A stretch of DNA of 51,881 bases from Caulobacter vibrioides (GCA_001449105.1 LNIY01000086.1:1-51881); one strand, 5' to 3'. Positions 8,115-16,947 are shown, numbered from the stretch's first letter. The notes: generated by a model not told the origin, from the sequence alone. Made by a program: numbers and translations.

Positions 8115-8660
8115 ATGAACGGCTTGGCCCTCGCCCTCGTCTGGCTGGTCGCGACATCCCCGGCGCTCGCGGCGGATGGCGTGGCGACGCGGGTGCGGGC
8201 CGGCGCCGACGGGCGCGGCGAGGTGCGGGCCAGCATCGACATCCCCGCCCCGCCCGAACGGGTCTGGCGCACCATCCTCGACTGCGGCCTGGCGGCGCGC
8301 ATGACCCCCAGCGTCAAGCGCTGCACGGTGCTTGAACGCTCGCCCGACGGGCGGTCCGAGACCCGCGAACACTGGATCAAGCGCGGCCTGTTCTCGCCGG
8401 TGCTGCGCTCGGTGTCGCGGCTGGAGCTGGAGCCCGCCCGGCGCATCGGCTTTCGCTGCATCGGCGGCGACATCGACGACTGCGAGGGCCAGTGGCTGCT
8501 GACGCCGCTGGACGACGGCGCGACCACCCGCGTGGTCTACGAGAACAAGGTCAGCGCCCCGTTCGGCCTGCCCGCCGGCATGGCCGCCGCCGCCATGCGC
8601 CGCGACGTGCCCGCCGCCCTGCTGGCCCTGAGGCGCGAATGCCTGGAGGGCCGGCCATGA
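8115..8660 (+). CDS. Secreted SRPBCC-fold protein
   Basis: 181 residues. Residues 1-20 form a signal peptide (MNGLALALVWLVATSPALAA) ending in an AxA-type site. The rest is a START/polyketide-cyclase-like fold: ASIDIPAPPERVWRTILDC opens the first strand and helix, and GQWLLTPLDDGATTRVVYEN forms the late strands. Two cysteine positions (DCGLAARM and RCTVLE region) could form a disulfide in the periplasm. A ligand cannot be named. It heads a three-gene operon with 4-nt ATGA overlaps to a DCC-family protein and a DUF4166 protein. Confidence 0.8.
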   Translation: MNGLALALVWLVATSPALAADGVATRVRAGADGRGEVRASIDIPAPPERVWRTILDCGLAARMTPSVKRCTVLERSPDGRSETREHWIKRGLFSPVLRSVSRLELEPARRIGFRCIGGDIDDCEGQWLLTPLDDGATTRVVYENKVSAPFGLPAGMAAAAMRRDVPAALLALRRECLEGRP

Positions 8661-9079
8661 CCGCTCCCGAGCCGCTCTGGCTGTTCGACGGGGTCTGCAA
8701 CCTGTGTTCGGGCTCGGTGCGGGCGGTGCTGGCCATCGACCGCAAGGGGATCATGCGGTTCACGCCGATCCAGTCGGACTACGGCCGGGCCCTGGCGATC
8801 GCCCACGGGATCGACCCGGACCACCCGGCCAGCTTCCTCTATCTCGACGGTGGGCGGGCGCTGGAGAAGAGCGCCGCGATCCTGGCCCTGCTGCGCCGGC
8901 TGGGCGCGCCCTGGTCGTGGCTGGCGGCCATCGTCGGCCTGCCGCCCAAGGCCTGGCTCGACGCCGGCTACGACTGGCTGGCGGCCAACCGCTATCGGCT
9001 GATGGGCAAACGGTCGACCTGCATGGTCCCGACGCCGGAGCAGAGGGCCCGCTTCGTGCTGGAGCCGCCGACCGCATGA
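8657..9079 (+). CDS. DCC-family thiol-disulfide oxidoreductase-like protein (DUF393)
   Basis: 140 residues. The family signature DGVCNLCSGSV (DxxCxxC) is at about residues 10-20, followed by FTPIQSDYGRAL and LYLDGGRALEKSAAILALLRRL. DUF393 proteins are predicted thioredoxin-like redox proteins; the biochemical role of most members is not established. The ATG at 8657 overlaps the SRPBCC stop, and its own stop overlaps the next start (9076), so the three genes are translationally coupled. The second half has amphipathic and hydrophobic stretches (WSWLAAIVGLPP) that may contact the membrane. Confidence 0.87.
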   Translation: MTAPEPLWLFDGVCNLCSGSVRAVLAIDRKGIMRFTPIQSDYGRALAIAHGIDPDHPASFLYLDGGRALEKSAAILALLRRLGAPWSWLAAIVGLPPKAWLDAGYDWLAANRYRLMGKRSTCMVPTPEQRARFVLEPPTA

Positions 9080-9624
9080 GCGCGGACCACCCGAAGGGCG
9101 TGTTCCCCCGGGTCCTGGGCCAGGCCTTCGCGGCCCTGCCCGCCGCCGTGCGGGCCGCCCATGGCGGCGAAACGGTCGTTACGCTACGGGGACGCGCCAG
9201 GGCTCGGGGCGCGGGCGGTCCGGCGGCCCTGATCCGGCGGCTGCACGGCCTGCCCGCACCCGGCCTTCACCCCGCCACGGTGTCGATCACGCCGCTGGGC
9301 GACGGCGGCGAGGCCTGGACGAGGCGGTTCGACGGGCGGCCCATCGCCTCGCGCCTCCGTCTGGCGGGCGACGATCCTTCCGCCTTCGAGGAAACGCTCG
9401 GGGTCCTGACCTTCCGCTTCCGCGCCAGGCTCCTGGGCGACGGCTTCTTCTGGCGCTTCACGGGCTGGCGACTGGGCCGCCTGCCGTTGCCCGCCGCCTG
9501 GGCGCCGCGTACCCGGGCGCGGATCTTCGAGCGCGACGGCGGCTACCGCTTTCGCGTTCTGGTCGCCCACCCTTGGCTGGGCGTGATCTTCGGATACGCC
9601 GGACGGCTGGAAGGCCCGCTCTAG
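9076..9624 (+). CDS. DUF4166-family protein
   Basis: 182 residues. It begins with GVFPRVLGQAFAALPAAVRAAHGGE, the usual LPxxVRxxH opening of DUF4166, then EAWTRRFDGRPIAS and RLGRLPLPAAWAPRTRARIFE. Function is unknown; in other genomes this domain is often found with saccharopine-dehydrogenase-like or SRPBCC/DCC proteins. It is the last gene of the 8.1-9.6 kb operon. Its TAG overlaps by 4 bp the stop of the convergent glycosyltransferase, leaving no intergenic terminator. Confidence 0.8.
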   Translation: MSADHPKGVFPRVLGQAFAALPAAVRAAHGGETVVTLRGRARARGAGGPAALIRRLHGLPAPGLHPATVSITPLGDGGEAWTRRFDGRPIASRLRLAGDDPSAFEETLGVLTFRFRARLLGDGFFWRFTGWRLGRLPLPAAWAPRTRARIFERDGGYRFRVLVAHPWLGVIFGYAGRLEGPL

Positions 9625-10574
9625 GTCTTCGCCCTGGCGTTGGCCTTGGCCTTGGCTTTGCGCAGGCGGGCGTTGATGGCCGGGCGGCAGACCGACAGCC
9701 CAAGGATCATCGGCGCCAGCATCACGGCCAGCACGTAGCGCTGGATGTTGTCGGCCCGCTTGATGAAGTAGCGCGCCAGGCCCACGCCCTTGTGGAACTC
9801 GACCTTGAGCGGATGCTCCAGGCTGGTGTGGCCCAGGTGGACGACGCGGGCGTTCGGGTGGAACAGCACCTGGCCGCCGGCCCGCCGGGCGCGCCAGCAC
9901 AGGTCAACGTCCTCGACGTGCAGGAAGTAGCCCTCGTCGAACCCGGCCAGGGCGTCGAAGTCCGACCGGCGCAGGGCGAAGCAGGCGCCGGAGATGGTCG
10001 GCATCGGCGTCGGCTCGGCGGGCAGGGGCTCGTGCTCGCGGTGGATCTCGAAGCGCTTGAAGCGCGCCACCCTCTGGCTGAGTTGCGACAGGCTGAGCAG
10101 GGTGGTGACCGGCGTCACCTCGCCGCGACGGCCGCCGCGCTGCTCGGTGCCGTCGAGGTTCATCACCCGCGCGCCCATCACGGTCGGCACGGGCTGGCCG
10201 CGGAAGGCCGTGACCATCGCCGGCACGCAGTCGGGCTGCAGGTTGGCGTCGGGATTGAGGAAGATCAGGTATTCGCCCTGCGCCACCGTGGCGCCGAGAT
10301 TGGCGCCCCGGGCGAAGCCGACATTGCCGTGCCCCTGGATCAGTTGCACCCGCGGCTCGGTCAGGCCCAGCGCGCGCAGCATGTCCGCCTCCGCCGGGGA
10401 CGAGCCGTTATCGACGATGACGAACTCGTCGACCATCGGCTCGGCCAGCACGTGGCGGATGCTGTCGACCAGCGCATCTCCCGTCCAGTAGACGACCATC
10501 ACCACCGAAACCAGGGGCCTGGCGGGACGCGCGCCTGCGGCGAGCACCGTGAAGGACGGGAGAATACTGTTCAT
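9621..10574 (-). CDS. Family 2 glycosyltransferase (rhamnosyltransferase-like)
   Basis: 317 residues, GT-A fold. VSVVMVVYWTGDALVDSI starts the nucleotide-sugar domain, EFVIVDNGSSPAEADML follows, LIFLNPDANLQPD contains the metal-binding DxD-like residues, and the acceptor side has FDEGYFLHVEDVDLCWRARR (the ED base motif). One hydrophobic segment near residues 285-305 (YVLAVMLAPMILGLSVC) and a Lys/Ala-rich tail suggest membrane anchoring. It starts 1 nt after the thrS stop, so it is likely co-transcribed with thrS although unrelated in function. Confidence 0.88.
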   Translation of the reverse strand: MNSILPSFTVLAAGARPARPLVSVVMVVYWTGDALVDSIRHVLAEPMVDEFVIVDNGSSPAEADMLRALGLTEPRVQLIQGHGNVGFARGANLGATVAQGEYLIFLNPDANLQPDCVPAMVTAFRGQPVPTVMGARVMNLDGTEQRGGRRGEVTPVTTLLSLSQLSQRVARFKRFEIHREHEPLPAEPTPMPTISGACFALRRSDFDALAGFDEGYFLHVEDVDLCWRARRAGGQVLFHPNARVVHLGHTSLEHPLKVEFHKGVGLARYFIKRADNIQRYVLAVMLAPMILGLSVCRPAINARLRKAKAKANARAKT

Positions 10575-10575
10575 A

Positions 10576-12552
10576 TCAGACCTGGGCGGGCTCCCGCGTC
10601 GCTTGCGGCTCGCGGGCGCGCAGGAGATCCGGCGGCGTGGCCTCCAGGCCCAGCACCGACAGCGCCTCGTCGAGCGAGAGGATCTGCTGACCCTCGCCGC
10701 CCAGGCGCCGCAGGGCGACCTGCCCCGTCTCCGCTTCCTTACGCCCGACCACCGCGATCACAGGAACCTTGGCGAGGCTGTGCTCGCGAATCTTGTAGTT
10801 GATCTTCTCGTTACGAAGATCGACTTCCGCGCGCAATCCGAGAGCCGTCAACCGGTCAACGACGGTGCGCGCATAGTCGTCGGCGTCCGACGTAATCGTC
10901 GCCACGACGATTTGCGTCGGCGCCAGCCAAAGCGGCAGATGGCCCGCGTAGTTTTCCAACAGAATGCCGATGAACCGCTCGAACGACCCCAGGATCGCAC
11001 GATGCAGCATCACCGGCCGCTTCTTGGATCCGTCTTCGGCAACGTACTCGGCGTCCAAGCGTTCCGGCAGAACGTAGTCGAGCTGCAGCGTGCCGCAGGT
11101 CCACTCGCGCCCGATGGCGTCCTGGACGATGAAGTCGAGCTTGGGCGCGTAGAAGGCGCCGTCGCCCTCGGCGATGACCGGCTCGACGCCGGCCAGGCGC
11201 GCGGCCTCGGCCAGCATGCCTTCGGCCTTGTCCCAGAACTCGTCCGAACCGGCCCGCAGTTCCGGACGCGTGGCCAGGGCGATGTACTTGGTCGTCATGC
11301 CGAGGTCGGCGTGGATCATCCGGGCCAGGCGGATGAAGCGCTCGGTCTCATCGACGATCTGGTCCTCGCGGCAGAAGATGTGGGCGTCGTCCTGGGTGAA
11401 GGCGCGCACCCGCATCAGGCCGTGAAGGGCGCCCGACGGCTCGTAGCGGTGGCAGGCGCCGAACTCGGCCATGCGCATCGGCAGTTCGCGGTACGAACGC
11501 TGGCCGACGTTCCAGATCTGGACGTGGCCGGGGCAGTTCATCGGCTTGAGCGACAGGACCTCGCCTTCGACCGTCTCGCAGACGAACATGTTGGCGCGGT
11601 ACTTGTCCCAGTGGCCCGAGTTCTCCCAGAAGGTCTTGTCCAGGACCTGGGGCGTCTTGACCTCGATGTAGCCGGCGCGGTCGAGGCTGCGGCGCATGTA
11701 AGCTTCCAGCGTCTGCCACAGCTTCCAGCCCTTGGGGTGCCAGAAGACCATGCCCCGACCCTCTTCCTGCATGTGGAAGAGACCGAGCGCCTTGCCCAGC
11801 TTGCGGTGATCGCGCTTCTCGGCTTCCTCGATGCGCTTCAGATAGGCTTCGAGGTCGGCCTCCGAGGCCCAGCTCGTGCCGTAGATGCGCTGCAGCTGGG
11901 CGTTGTTCTGGTCGCCGCGCCAGTAGGCGCCGGCCAGCTTCGTCAGCTTGAAGGCCTTGCCGACGTGCTTGGTCGACGGCAGGTGGGGACCGCGGCAGAG
12001 GTCCTTCCAGTTCCCCTGGCGATAGACCGTGATCGTGTCCGTGCCCGGCAGGTCGCGGATGATCTGGGCCTTGTACTGTTCGCCGATCTCGTCGAAGTGC
12101 TTGATCGCCTCGTCGCGGTCCCAGACCTCGCGCGTGATCTTCTCGTCGCGGTCGACGATCTCCTTCATGCGCTTTTCGATCGTCGCCAGGTCGTCCAGGC
12201 TGAACGGCTCGTCGCGGGCGAAATCGTAGTAGAAGCCGTCCTCGACGTTCGGACCGATCGTCACCTGCGTGCCGGGGAACAGCTCCTGCACGGCCTCGGC
12301 CAGCACGTGGGCCGTGTCGTGGCGGATGGTTTCGAGGGCCTCGGGTGCGTCGCGCGTCAGGATCTCGAACTTGCGCTCGCCGGCCAGCAGGTCGGGCGTC
12401 AGGGCCCGGTCGAGGTCGAGCACCTGGCCGTCCAGCTTGATCAGCAGGGCCTTCTTCTCGAGCGACTTGGAGATGGCCGCGGCGACGTCGCGTCCCGTCG
12501 AGCCGTCGGGATACTGACGGGAGGAGCCGTCGGGGAAAACCAGATCGATCAT
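10576..12552 (-). CDS. thrS: Threonyl-tRNA synthetase
   Basis: 658 residues, full length. The TGS domain covers about residues 1-65. The N2 editing domain contains [12 protein letters not shown] and the later metal/editing segments. The class II core holds [12 protein letters not shown] (motif 2 vicinity, zinc Cys), the motif 2 block [20 protein letters not shown], and the C-terminal anticodon-binding domain begins at about residue 545 ([11 protein letters not shown]). It charges tRNA-Thr and edits mis-made Ser-tRNA-Thr. Its start overlaps the yidD stop by 4 nt. I see no T-box or leader structure. Confidence 0.97.
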   Translation of the reverse strand: MIDLVFPDGSSRQYPDGSTGRDVAAAISKSLEKKALLIKLDGQVLDLDRALTPDLLAGERKFEILTRDAPEALETIRHDTAHVLAEAVQELFPGTQVTIGPNVEDGFYYDFARDEPFSLDDLATIEKRMKEIVDRDEKITREVWDRDEAIKHFDEIGEQYKAQIIRDLPGTDTITVYRQGNWKDLCRGPHLPSTKHVGKAFKLTKLAGAYWRGDQNNAQLQRIYGTSWASEADLEAYLKRIEEAEKRDHRKLGKALGLFHMQEEGRGMVFWHPKGWKLWQTLEAYMRRSLDRAGYIEVKTPQVLDKTFWENSGHWDKYRANMFVCETVEGEVLSLKPMNCPGHVQIWNVGQRSYRELPMRMAEFGACHRYEPSGALHGLMRVRAFTQDDAHIFCREDQIVDETERFIRLARMIHADLGMTTKYIALATRPELRAGSDEFWDKAEGMLAEAARLAGVEPVIAEGDGAFYAPKLDFIVQDAIGREWTCGTLQLDYVLPERLDAEYVAEDGSKKRPVMLHRAILGSFERFIGILLENYAGHLPLWLAPTQIVVATITSDADDYARTVVDRLTALGLRAEVDLRNEKINYKIREHSLAKVPVIAVVGRKEAETGQVALRRLGGEGQQILSLDEALSVLGLEATPPDLLRAREPQATREPAQV

Positions 12553-12803
12553 TCTTCACACATCCACTTGCGCGGCTCGCGCGGCGGAGGCGGCGGGTCG
12601 TACCCCCAGCCTCCAAACGGATTGCAGCGGCAGATCCGTCGCAGAGCGAGCCAGGACCCCTTTGCGGGTCCGTGATCCTTGAGCGCCTGGGCCGCGTATT
12701 CCGAACAGGTCGGCAGGAAGCGGCACTGGCGCCCGATGAGAGGCGAGAGCGTCAACTTGTAGGCGCGCAGGCCCAGGTCGACGGTTCGGTGATAAAGGCT
12801 CAT
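12549..12803 (-). CDS. yidD: Membrane protein insertion efficiency factor YidD
   Basis: 84 residues. [21 protein letters not shown], then [14 protein letters not shown] and [17 protein letters not shown] are the family signature, including the three conserved cysteines. YidD is an inner-membrane-associated factor that helps YidC insert proteins. In most bacteria yidD sits next to rnpA and yidC; here it lies 55 bp below an IscU-like gene and overlaps thrS by 4 nt, an arrangement seen in alphaproteobacteria. Confidence 0.95.
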   Translation of the reverse strand: MSLYHRTVDLGLRAYKLTLSPLIGRQCRFLPTCSEYAAQALKDHGPAKGSWLALRRICRCNPFGGWGYDPPPPPREPRKWMCEE

Positions 12804-12858
12804 GCCGGCGCTTTCGCGAACGGAGTCGGGGACTTATCGCACCCGCGAAAAGCTCCGA

Positions 12859-13320
12859 TCAAGCGGCGCCGGCGCGGCTAGTTCGCGTTTGGGTGGCCCC
12901 TGTGGCCTTCCGGACAGCCTCGACCGCGGCTTCGAACGCCAAAAGCGTCGAGGCGTGACGGGCGGGATAGTCCTTGACCGGCTCCAGCACGGCGAGCTCC
13001 GCAAAGCGGCCCGCAGGGTGCGGACCGTTCGCTTTCAGCATAGCGGCCAGGGCGTCGCGGGCCAACTCAAGTTCGGCGAGATCCGCGCCGATCACGTTGG
13101 CGCCCAGCACCGCGGCGCTGGCCTGGCCCAGGGCGCAGGCCGAAACCTCCTGGGCGAAGTCGGCGACCTTGCCGTCCTCCAGCACGACGTCGACGAGGAT
13201 CCGGCTGCCGCATAGCTTGGCCGTCTTCTCGGCGCTGGCTTGCGGCGCGGACAGGCGTCCCGCGCGCGGCATGTTGGCCACGAGCGTCAGGATCCTGGCG
13301 CTGTAGAGATCGTCGATCAT
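12859..13320 (-). CDS. IscU/NifU-like iron-sulfur scaffold protein, two-cysteine form
   Basis: 153 residues. KLCGSRILVDVVLEDGKVAD carries Cys37 and EVSACALGQASAAVLG carries Cys62, matching the first two scaffold ligands of IscU. The third, normally in PxRxxCAxLxW, is absent: the equivalent segment reads DYPARHASTLLAFEA. It may bind a cluster with another ligand or act in a different way. It is translationally coupled (4 nt overlap) to the SRPBCC gene upstream. No isc or suf genes are nearby, so it is an orphan scaffold-like protein. Confidence 0.82.
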   Translation of the reverse strand: MIDDLYSARILTLVANMPRAGRLSAPQASAEKTAKLCGSRILVDVVLEDGKVADFAQEVSACALGQASAAVLGANVIGADLAELELARDALAAMLKANGPHPAGRFAELAVLEPVKDYPARHASTLLAFEAAVEAVRKATGATQTRTSRAGAA

Positions 13321-13787
13321 CCGACTTCAGATGGGGCGGCCGCGCGCGCTTGCCAGAGGGCCTCGGCGCGGTCGCGCACCGCTTCGCCCATGGCCGTGAA
13401 GGCGGCCTTCAGAGCCCGCCGCTCGTCCTTGGAGATCCACTTGACCAGCATGCCCATGAACAGCTCGCCGTTCGAGAAGGTGGCGTTGCTGTCGCCCATG
13501 TTCTCGACTTCGAGGTAGCGGATGGCCGTGACGAAGCCGCCCAGGCGCTGGCTGCGCCAGTGCAGCTGCTCGTAGGGCACCCAGTCCTGGACGATGGGCT
13601 GGATCACCTTGACCGGGCGATCGCCGATGGCCTCTTCCAGGGTCAGGGCGGTGCCGATCTTCAGCTGGCCGGCGGCCTTGACGTAGAGCGGGTTCCACTC
13701 GTGCCAGCGGTCGAACTCGGACACGACTTCCCAGACGATCTCGGCGGGGGCCTGGACCCCGATACGGTGCTCGACGGCGCGTTTCAT
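13317..13787 (-). CDS. SRPBCC-family protein (polyketide cyclase/START-like)
   Basis: 156 residues. VEHRIGVQAPAEIVWEVVSEF opens the fold, DRWHEWNPLYVKAAG follows, and GELFMGMLVKWISKDERRALKAAFTAMGEAVRDRAEAL forms the long C-terminal helix. There is no signal peptide, so it is cytoplasmic. It is the first gene of the leftward block SRPBCC / IscU-like / yidD / thrS / glycosyltransferase and has its own very good -10 box 6 nt upstream of the ATG. Ligand unknown. Confidence 0.82.
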   Translation of the reverse strand: MKRAVEHRIGVQAPAEIVWEVVSEFDRWHEWNPLYVKAAGQLKIGTALTLEEAIGDRPVKVIQPIVQDWVPYEQLHWRSQRLGGFVTAIRYLEVENMGDSNATFSNGELFMGMLVKWISKDERRALKAAFTAMGEAVRDRAEALWQARAAAPSEVG

Positions 13788-13801
13788 GGTCGCGATCTAG
13801 C
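13788..13801 (-). promoter_or_regulatory. Consensus -10 box of a predicted leaderless promoter
   Basis: On the minus strand GCTAGATC (13801-13794) matches GCTANAWC at all eight positions and is followed by GCGACC and then the ATG at 13787. A transcript starting about 7 nt after the box would begin at the start codon. There is no Shine-Dalgarno. A good -35 box at the normal distance is not obvious (TTCACGC lies 23 bp upstream). Confidence 0.55.
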
Positions 13802-13843
13802 ACATCCAGGGGGTGGAGCTACAGGCGTGAATTGATCCCTCCA

Positions 13844-14776
13844 TCAGGGTTTGGCCGGCAGTACGGCCATCAGGGCGCGGGTGAAGCCGACCGGGGCCAC
13901 GGTCAGGTGATCCTCGTCCTCCAGCACGGTCGAGCGGACCTTCAGGCCCGGATAGCCGTGCGACTTCAGCACCCGCTCCATGGCCTTCATGTCGGCGACC
14001 ATGTCGGGGCCGGAGGCGTGGCGCGAGCTGGGCCCCGGCGCCTCGTAACCGCCGACATACATGAAGACCTCGGCCGGCAGGTCGTTGTGGGCGCGGGCGT
14101 AGTCCGCCTCCATCGTCATCATGTGGCGCTTGTCGAACCAGAAGGACGGGCTGCCCAGCACGTAGGCGTGGAACATCGCCGGGTCGGTGAACAGGATCTG
14201 CGCGCCCAGCAGGCCGCCGTAGGAATGGCCCAGCAGCACCCGCCTGGCCGGATCGGCGCGGAAGCGGCCCTCGACGAAGGGGATCACCTGACTCTTCAGA
14301 TAGGCCTGATAGGCCGGACCCTGGCCATGGACGGTCGCGCCGGCGTTGCGGGGGCCGTTGGGGGTGGGCGTGTAGTCGCGATTGCGGCTGACGACGCCAT
14401 TGTCTCCACGGGAATAGGACAGGCCCACGAGGATGAACTCCTCGATCACCGGCCCGTCCAGGTTCACCCGCCGGGCGACCTGACGGATGATCGGGAAGGC
14501 GTAGTCGGCGTCGGTGACGAAGACCACCGGATAGCGGCGCTTCGGACTGGCCTCATAGCTGGCCGGCAGGCTGACGAAGACCTCGTAGTCGCGGCCCGAG
14601 ACCGGGTCGGGCACGGTCCAGACCTGGGTGCCCTTCAGCACGTACGGGCCGCCCTCTACCGATGCCGCGGAGGCCGATGCGGCGGCCGGCGGCGGCGACT
14701 GGGCGTCGGCCTTCTGCGTGCAGGCCGACAGCACCCCCGCCGCCAGCAACGTCATCGCCAGTCCGACCGTCCTCAT
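13844..14776 (-). CDS. Alpha/beta-hydrolase esterase lipoprotein (esterase D/IroE-like)
   Basis: 310 residues. The N-terminus MRTVGLAMTLLAAGVLSAC is a lipoprotein signal with lipobox LSAC, so the mature protein would be lipid-anchored in the periplasm. The hydrolase domain shows YPVVFVTDADYAFPI, the nucleophile elbow GHSYGG near residue 185, LGSPSFWFDK after it, and a late His in EDEDHLTVAP. The family includes esterases that cleave siderophore or acyl esters. GGGGAG lies 9 nt before the ATG. Confidence 0.85.
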   Translation of the reverse strand: MRTVGLAMTLLAAGVLSACTQKADAQSPPPAAASASAASVEGGPYVLKGTQVWTVPDPVSGRDYEVFVSLPASYEASPKRRYPVVFVTDADYAFPIIRQVARRVNLDGPVIEEFILVGLSYSRGDNGVVSRNRDYTPTPNGPRNAGATVHGQGPAYQAYLKSQVIPFVEGRFRADPARRVLLGHSYGGLLGAQILFTDPAMFHAYVLGSPSFWFDKRHMMTMEADYARAHNDLPAEVFMYVGGYEAPGPSSRHASGPDMVADMKAMERVLKSHGYPGLKVRSTVLEDEDHLTVAPVGFTRALMAVLPAKP

Positions 14777-14860
14777 GCCCCAACTCCCCTGAAAGCTTCA
14801 CCGGGGCACCCTAGGGGTGAATGTGGCGAAACTCGGCCTTGGCGCGGAGACGGCCCGGGG

Positions 14861-15361
14861 TCAGGCCCCGGCCTCGCGCTGGTAGACCGGCAGGTCGAGC
14901 GACGGGGTTTGCAGGCCCGCCTGGCCGATCAGGTCGTGGGCCTGGCCGCGATGGTGGGTCTGGTGGTTGAAGAGGTGGGCCAGGGTCGTCCACAACGGAC
15001 CGACCACCTCGACGCCGTCGGCCTTGCGCGTCCAGCGGAACTCGGCCGCACAGGCCTCATCGGTGAGGCCGGCGACGTAGTCGACCAGGGCCGCGTCCTC
15101 GGCCGTGCGCGCCGCGCGCAACTGGGCCAGATCCCCGAACAGCAGGGTGTCGAGGCCGTAGGGCGGCAGCGGCGTCCCGCGCAGGCGGGCCGTCCAGATG
15201 CGATCGGTGACCAGCAGGTGGTTCAGCGTCCCGGCGATCGAGCCGAAAAAGCCGCCGCGCTCGGCGGTGAACCCGCCCGGCGGCAGGGCCTCGCAGGCGT
15301 CGAGCAGCCGGGCGTTGGCCCAGGCGTTGTAGCCCGCCATCAGGGAGAAGAGGTCACGCAT
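14861..15361 (-). CDS. DinB-family protein (putative metal-dependent hydrolase)
   Basis: 166 residues, a four-helix DinB fold. Metal-binding His positions appear in GTLNHLLVTDRIWTARL (near residue 48) and in HLFNHQTHHRGQAHDLI (near 130-140). Members act on thiols or are of unknown role. The gene lies 117 bp downstream of scoB on the same strand, with a strong inverted repeat in the gap, so it may be part of that transcript or insulated from it. Confidence 0.87.
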   Translation of the reverse strand: MRDLFSLMAGYNAWANARLLDACEALPPGGFTAERGGFFGSIAGTLNHLLVTDRIWTARLRGTPLPPYGLDTLLFGDLAQLRAARTAEDAALVDYVAGLTDEACAAEFRWTRKADGVEVVGPLWTTLAHLFNHQTHHRGQAHDLIGQAGLQTPSLDLPVYQREAGA

Positions 15362-15370
15362 GGGGTCGGC

Positions 15371-15406
15371 TCCGGACGCAGGCGGTTGCGGCCGCCCGCG
15401 TCCGGA
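15371..15406. repeat. Strong inverted repeat between scoB and the DinB gene
   Basis: Fifteen-base arms at 15371-15385 and 15392-15406 match at 14 positions around a 6-base loop (TTGCGG). The right edge of the DinB start codon is only 9 bp away. There is no T-run on either strand, so it is not a standard terminator. It would form a very stable RNA hairpin in the scoB-DinB intergenic mRNA. Confidence 0.7.
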
Positions 15407-15455
15407 GATGGCTCAGCTTGGCGGACGGCGCAAGGCGGGCGGACGCCTACGGGAC

Positions 15456-15476
15456 CCCTCTCTCTCAGAGAGAGGG
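15456..15476. terminator. CT/GA hairpin just after scoB
   Basis: CCCTCTCTCT and AGAGAGAGGG face each other around a single base, so the practical loop is 5-7 nt. It starts 3 bp after the scoB stop codon. There is no U-tract, so termination is uncertain; it resembles the small hairpins inside the other intergenic elements of this window. Confidence 0.4.
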
Positions 15477-15478
15477 AA

Positions 15479-16120
15479 TTAGAGAGCCACCTCGAACGCC
15501 GCCTCGGTCTTGGCCTTGACCTCGTCGGCCGACACGCCGGGGGCCAGCTCGATCAGCTTCACCGGGGTCTTGCCGCGGTTGATCTCGAACACGCCCAGTT
15601 CGGTGATCAGCAGGTCGACCACGCCGGCCCCGGTCAACGGCAGCGAGCACGCCTTCAGCAGCTTGGGCGCGCCCGACTTCTCGCAGTGGTCCATGACCAC
15701 GACGACGCGCTTGACGCCGGCCACCAGATCCATGGCCCCGCCCATGCCCTTGACCATCTTGCCGGGCACCATCCAGTTGGCCAGGTCGCCGGTCTCCGAC
15801 ACCTGCATGCCGCCCAGGATCGACAGGGCGATGTGGCCGCCGCGGATCATGGCGAAGCTGTCGGCCGAGCTGAAGTACGAGCTGCTGTCCAGCTCGGTGA
15901 TCGTCTGCTTGCCGGCGTTGATCAGGTCGGCGTCCTCTTCGCCCTCATAGGGGAAGGGACCCATGCCCAGCATGCCGTTCTCGCTCTGCAGCGTCACGTG
16001 CATGCCCTCGGGGATGTAGTTGGCCACCAGGGTCGGGATGCCGATGCCGAGGTTGACGTAGAAGCCGTCGCGCAGCTCCTTGGCGGCGCGGGCCGCCATC
16101 TCGTCGCGGGTCCAGGCCAT
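15479..16120 (-). CDS. scoB: 3-oxoacid CoA-transferase subunit B
   Basis: 213 residues. [18 protein letters not shown] is followed by [12 protein letters not shown], in which the Glu of SENG is the catalytic residue that forms the acyl-CoA intermediate, and by [28 protein letters not shown]. It forms the beta part of the enzyme that transfers CoA from succinyl-CoA to acetoacetate or another 3-oxoacid. It is coupled to scoA: its start overlaps the scoA stop by one base. Confidence 0.94.
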   Translation of the reverse strand: MAWTRDEMAARAAKELRDGFYVNLGIGIPTLVANYIPEGMHVTLQSENGMLGMGPFPYEGEEDADLINAGKQTITELDSSSYFSSADSFAMIRGGHIALSILGGMQVSETGDLANWMVPGKMVKGMGGAMDLVAGVKRVVVVMDHCEKSGAPKLLKACSLPLTGAGVVDLLITELGVFEINRGKTPVKLIELAPGVSADEVKAKTEAAFEVAL

Positions 16121-16839
16121 TACGCGGTCTCCTTGGCTTCGCGGGGACGCGTGGTGACGCGTTCGATGCGCTTCTCGAACCTGGCGCCCTTGATCAGGCG
16201 GTCGACGAAGATGCCGGGGGTATGGATGTTGTCCTTGTCGAGCGCGCCGATCTCGACCAGCTCCTCGACCTCGACCACGGTGGCCTTGCCGGCCGTGGCC
16301 ATCATCGGATTGAAGTTCCGGGCGGTCTTCCGATAGACGAGGTTGCCCTCGGCGTCGGCCTTCCAGGCCTTGACGATGGAAAGGTCGGCGGTCAGGCCGC
16401 GCTCCATCACGTACATCTCGCCGTCGAATTCACGCGTTTCCTTGCCCTCGGCGACCAGGGTGCCGTAGCCGGTGCGCGTGAAGAAGGCCGGGATGCCCGC
16501 GCCGCCGGCGCGGATGCGTTCGGCCAGCGTGCCCTGCGGATTGAACTCCAGTTCGAGCTCCCCACTCAGGTATAGCTGTTCGAACAGCTTGTTCTCGCCC
16601 ACATAGGACGAGACCATCTTCTTGATCTGACGGTTCTCCAGCAGGATGCCCAGGCCGAATCCGTCGACCCCGCAGTTGTTGGAGATGACCGTGAGGTCCT
16701 TGACCCCCGTCTCGCGGATCGCCGCGATCAGGTTTTCGGGAATGCCGCAGAGACCAAAGCCCCCCGCCATGATGGTCATGCCGTCGAACAGCAGACCGGC
16801 CAACGCTTCGGCGGCGTCGGATTTCACCTTGTCGACCAT
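16120..16839 (-). CDS. scoA: 3-oxoacid CoA-transferase subunit A
   Basis: 239 residues. [21 protein letters not shown] near residue 19, [21 protein letters not shown], and [26 protein letters not shown] are diagnostic of CoA-transferase subunit A. With ScoB it makes a heterodimer for ketone-body or polyhydroxybutyrate-derived acetoacetate use. GGGAGGAAGC precedes the ATG. It is divergent from the kefF-like gene across 108 bp. Confidence 0.94.
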   Translation of the reverse strand: MVDKVKSDAAEALAGLLFDGMTIMAGGFGLCGIPENLIAAIRETGVKDLTVISNNCGVDGFGLGILLENRQIKKMVSSYVGENKLFEQLYLSGELELEFNPQGTLAERIRAGGAGIPAFFTRTGYGTLVAEGKETREFDGEMYVMERGLTADLSIVKAWKADAEGNLVYRKTARNFNPMMATAGKATVVEVEELVEIGALDKDNIHTPGIFVDRLIKGARFEKRIERVTTRPREAKETA

Positions 16840-16947
16840 GCTTCCTCCCGGAGCGACGTTCGCCGACTGCTCTCGCCCGCCGGCCGGAGAAATTCAAGCC
16901 TTGATGAATAAATTTTCCCGTCACGCGGATGCTGTAGGCGACCGAGC

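Noticed and set aside
8657..9079. DCC protein as a true thioredoxin
   Set aside because: The motif is DGVCNLC at the N-terminus, not the CGPC of thioredoxins; DUF393 is the better fit.
13832..16336. 834-codon plus-strand frame from 13832
   Set aside because: It covers four opposite-strand genes (esterase, DinB, scoB, scoA) with clear domains and has only low-complexity sequence.
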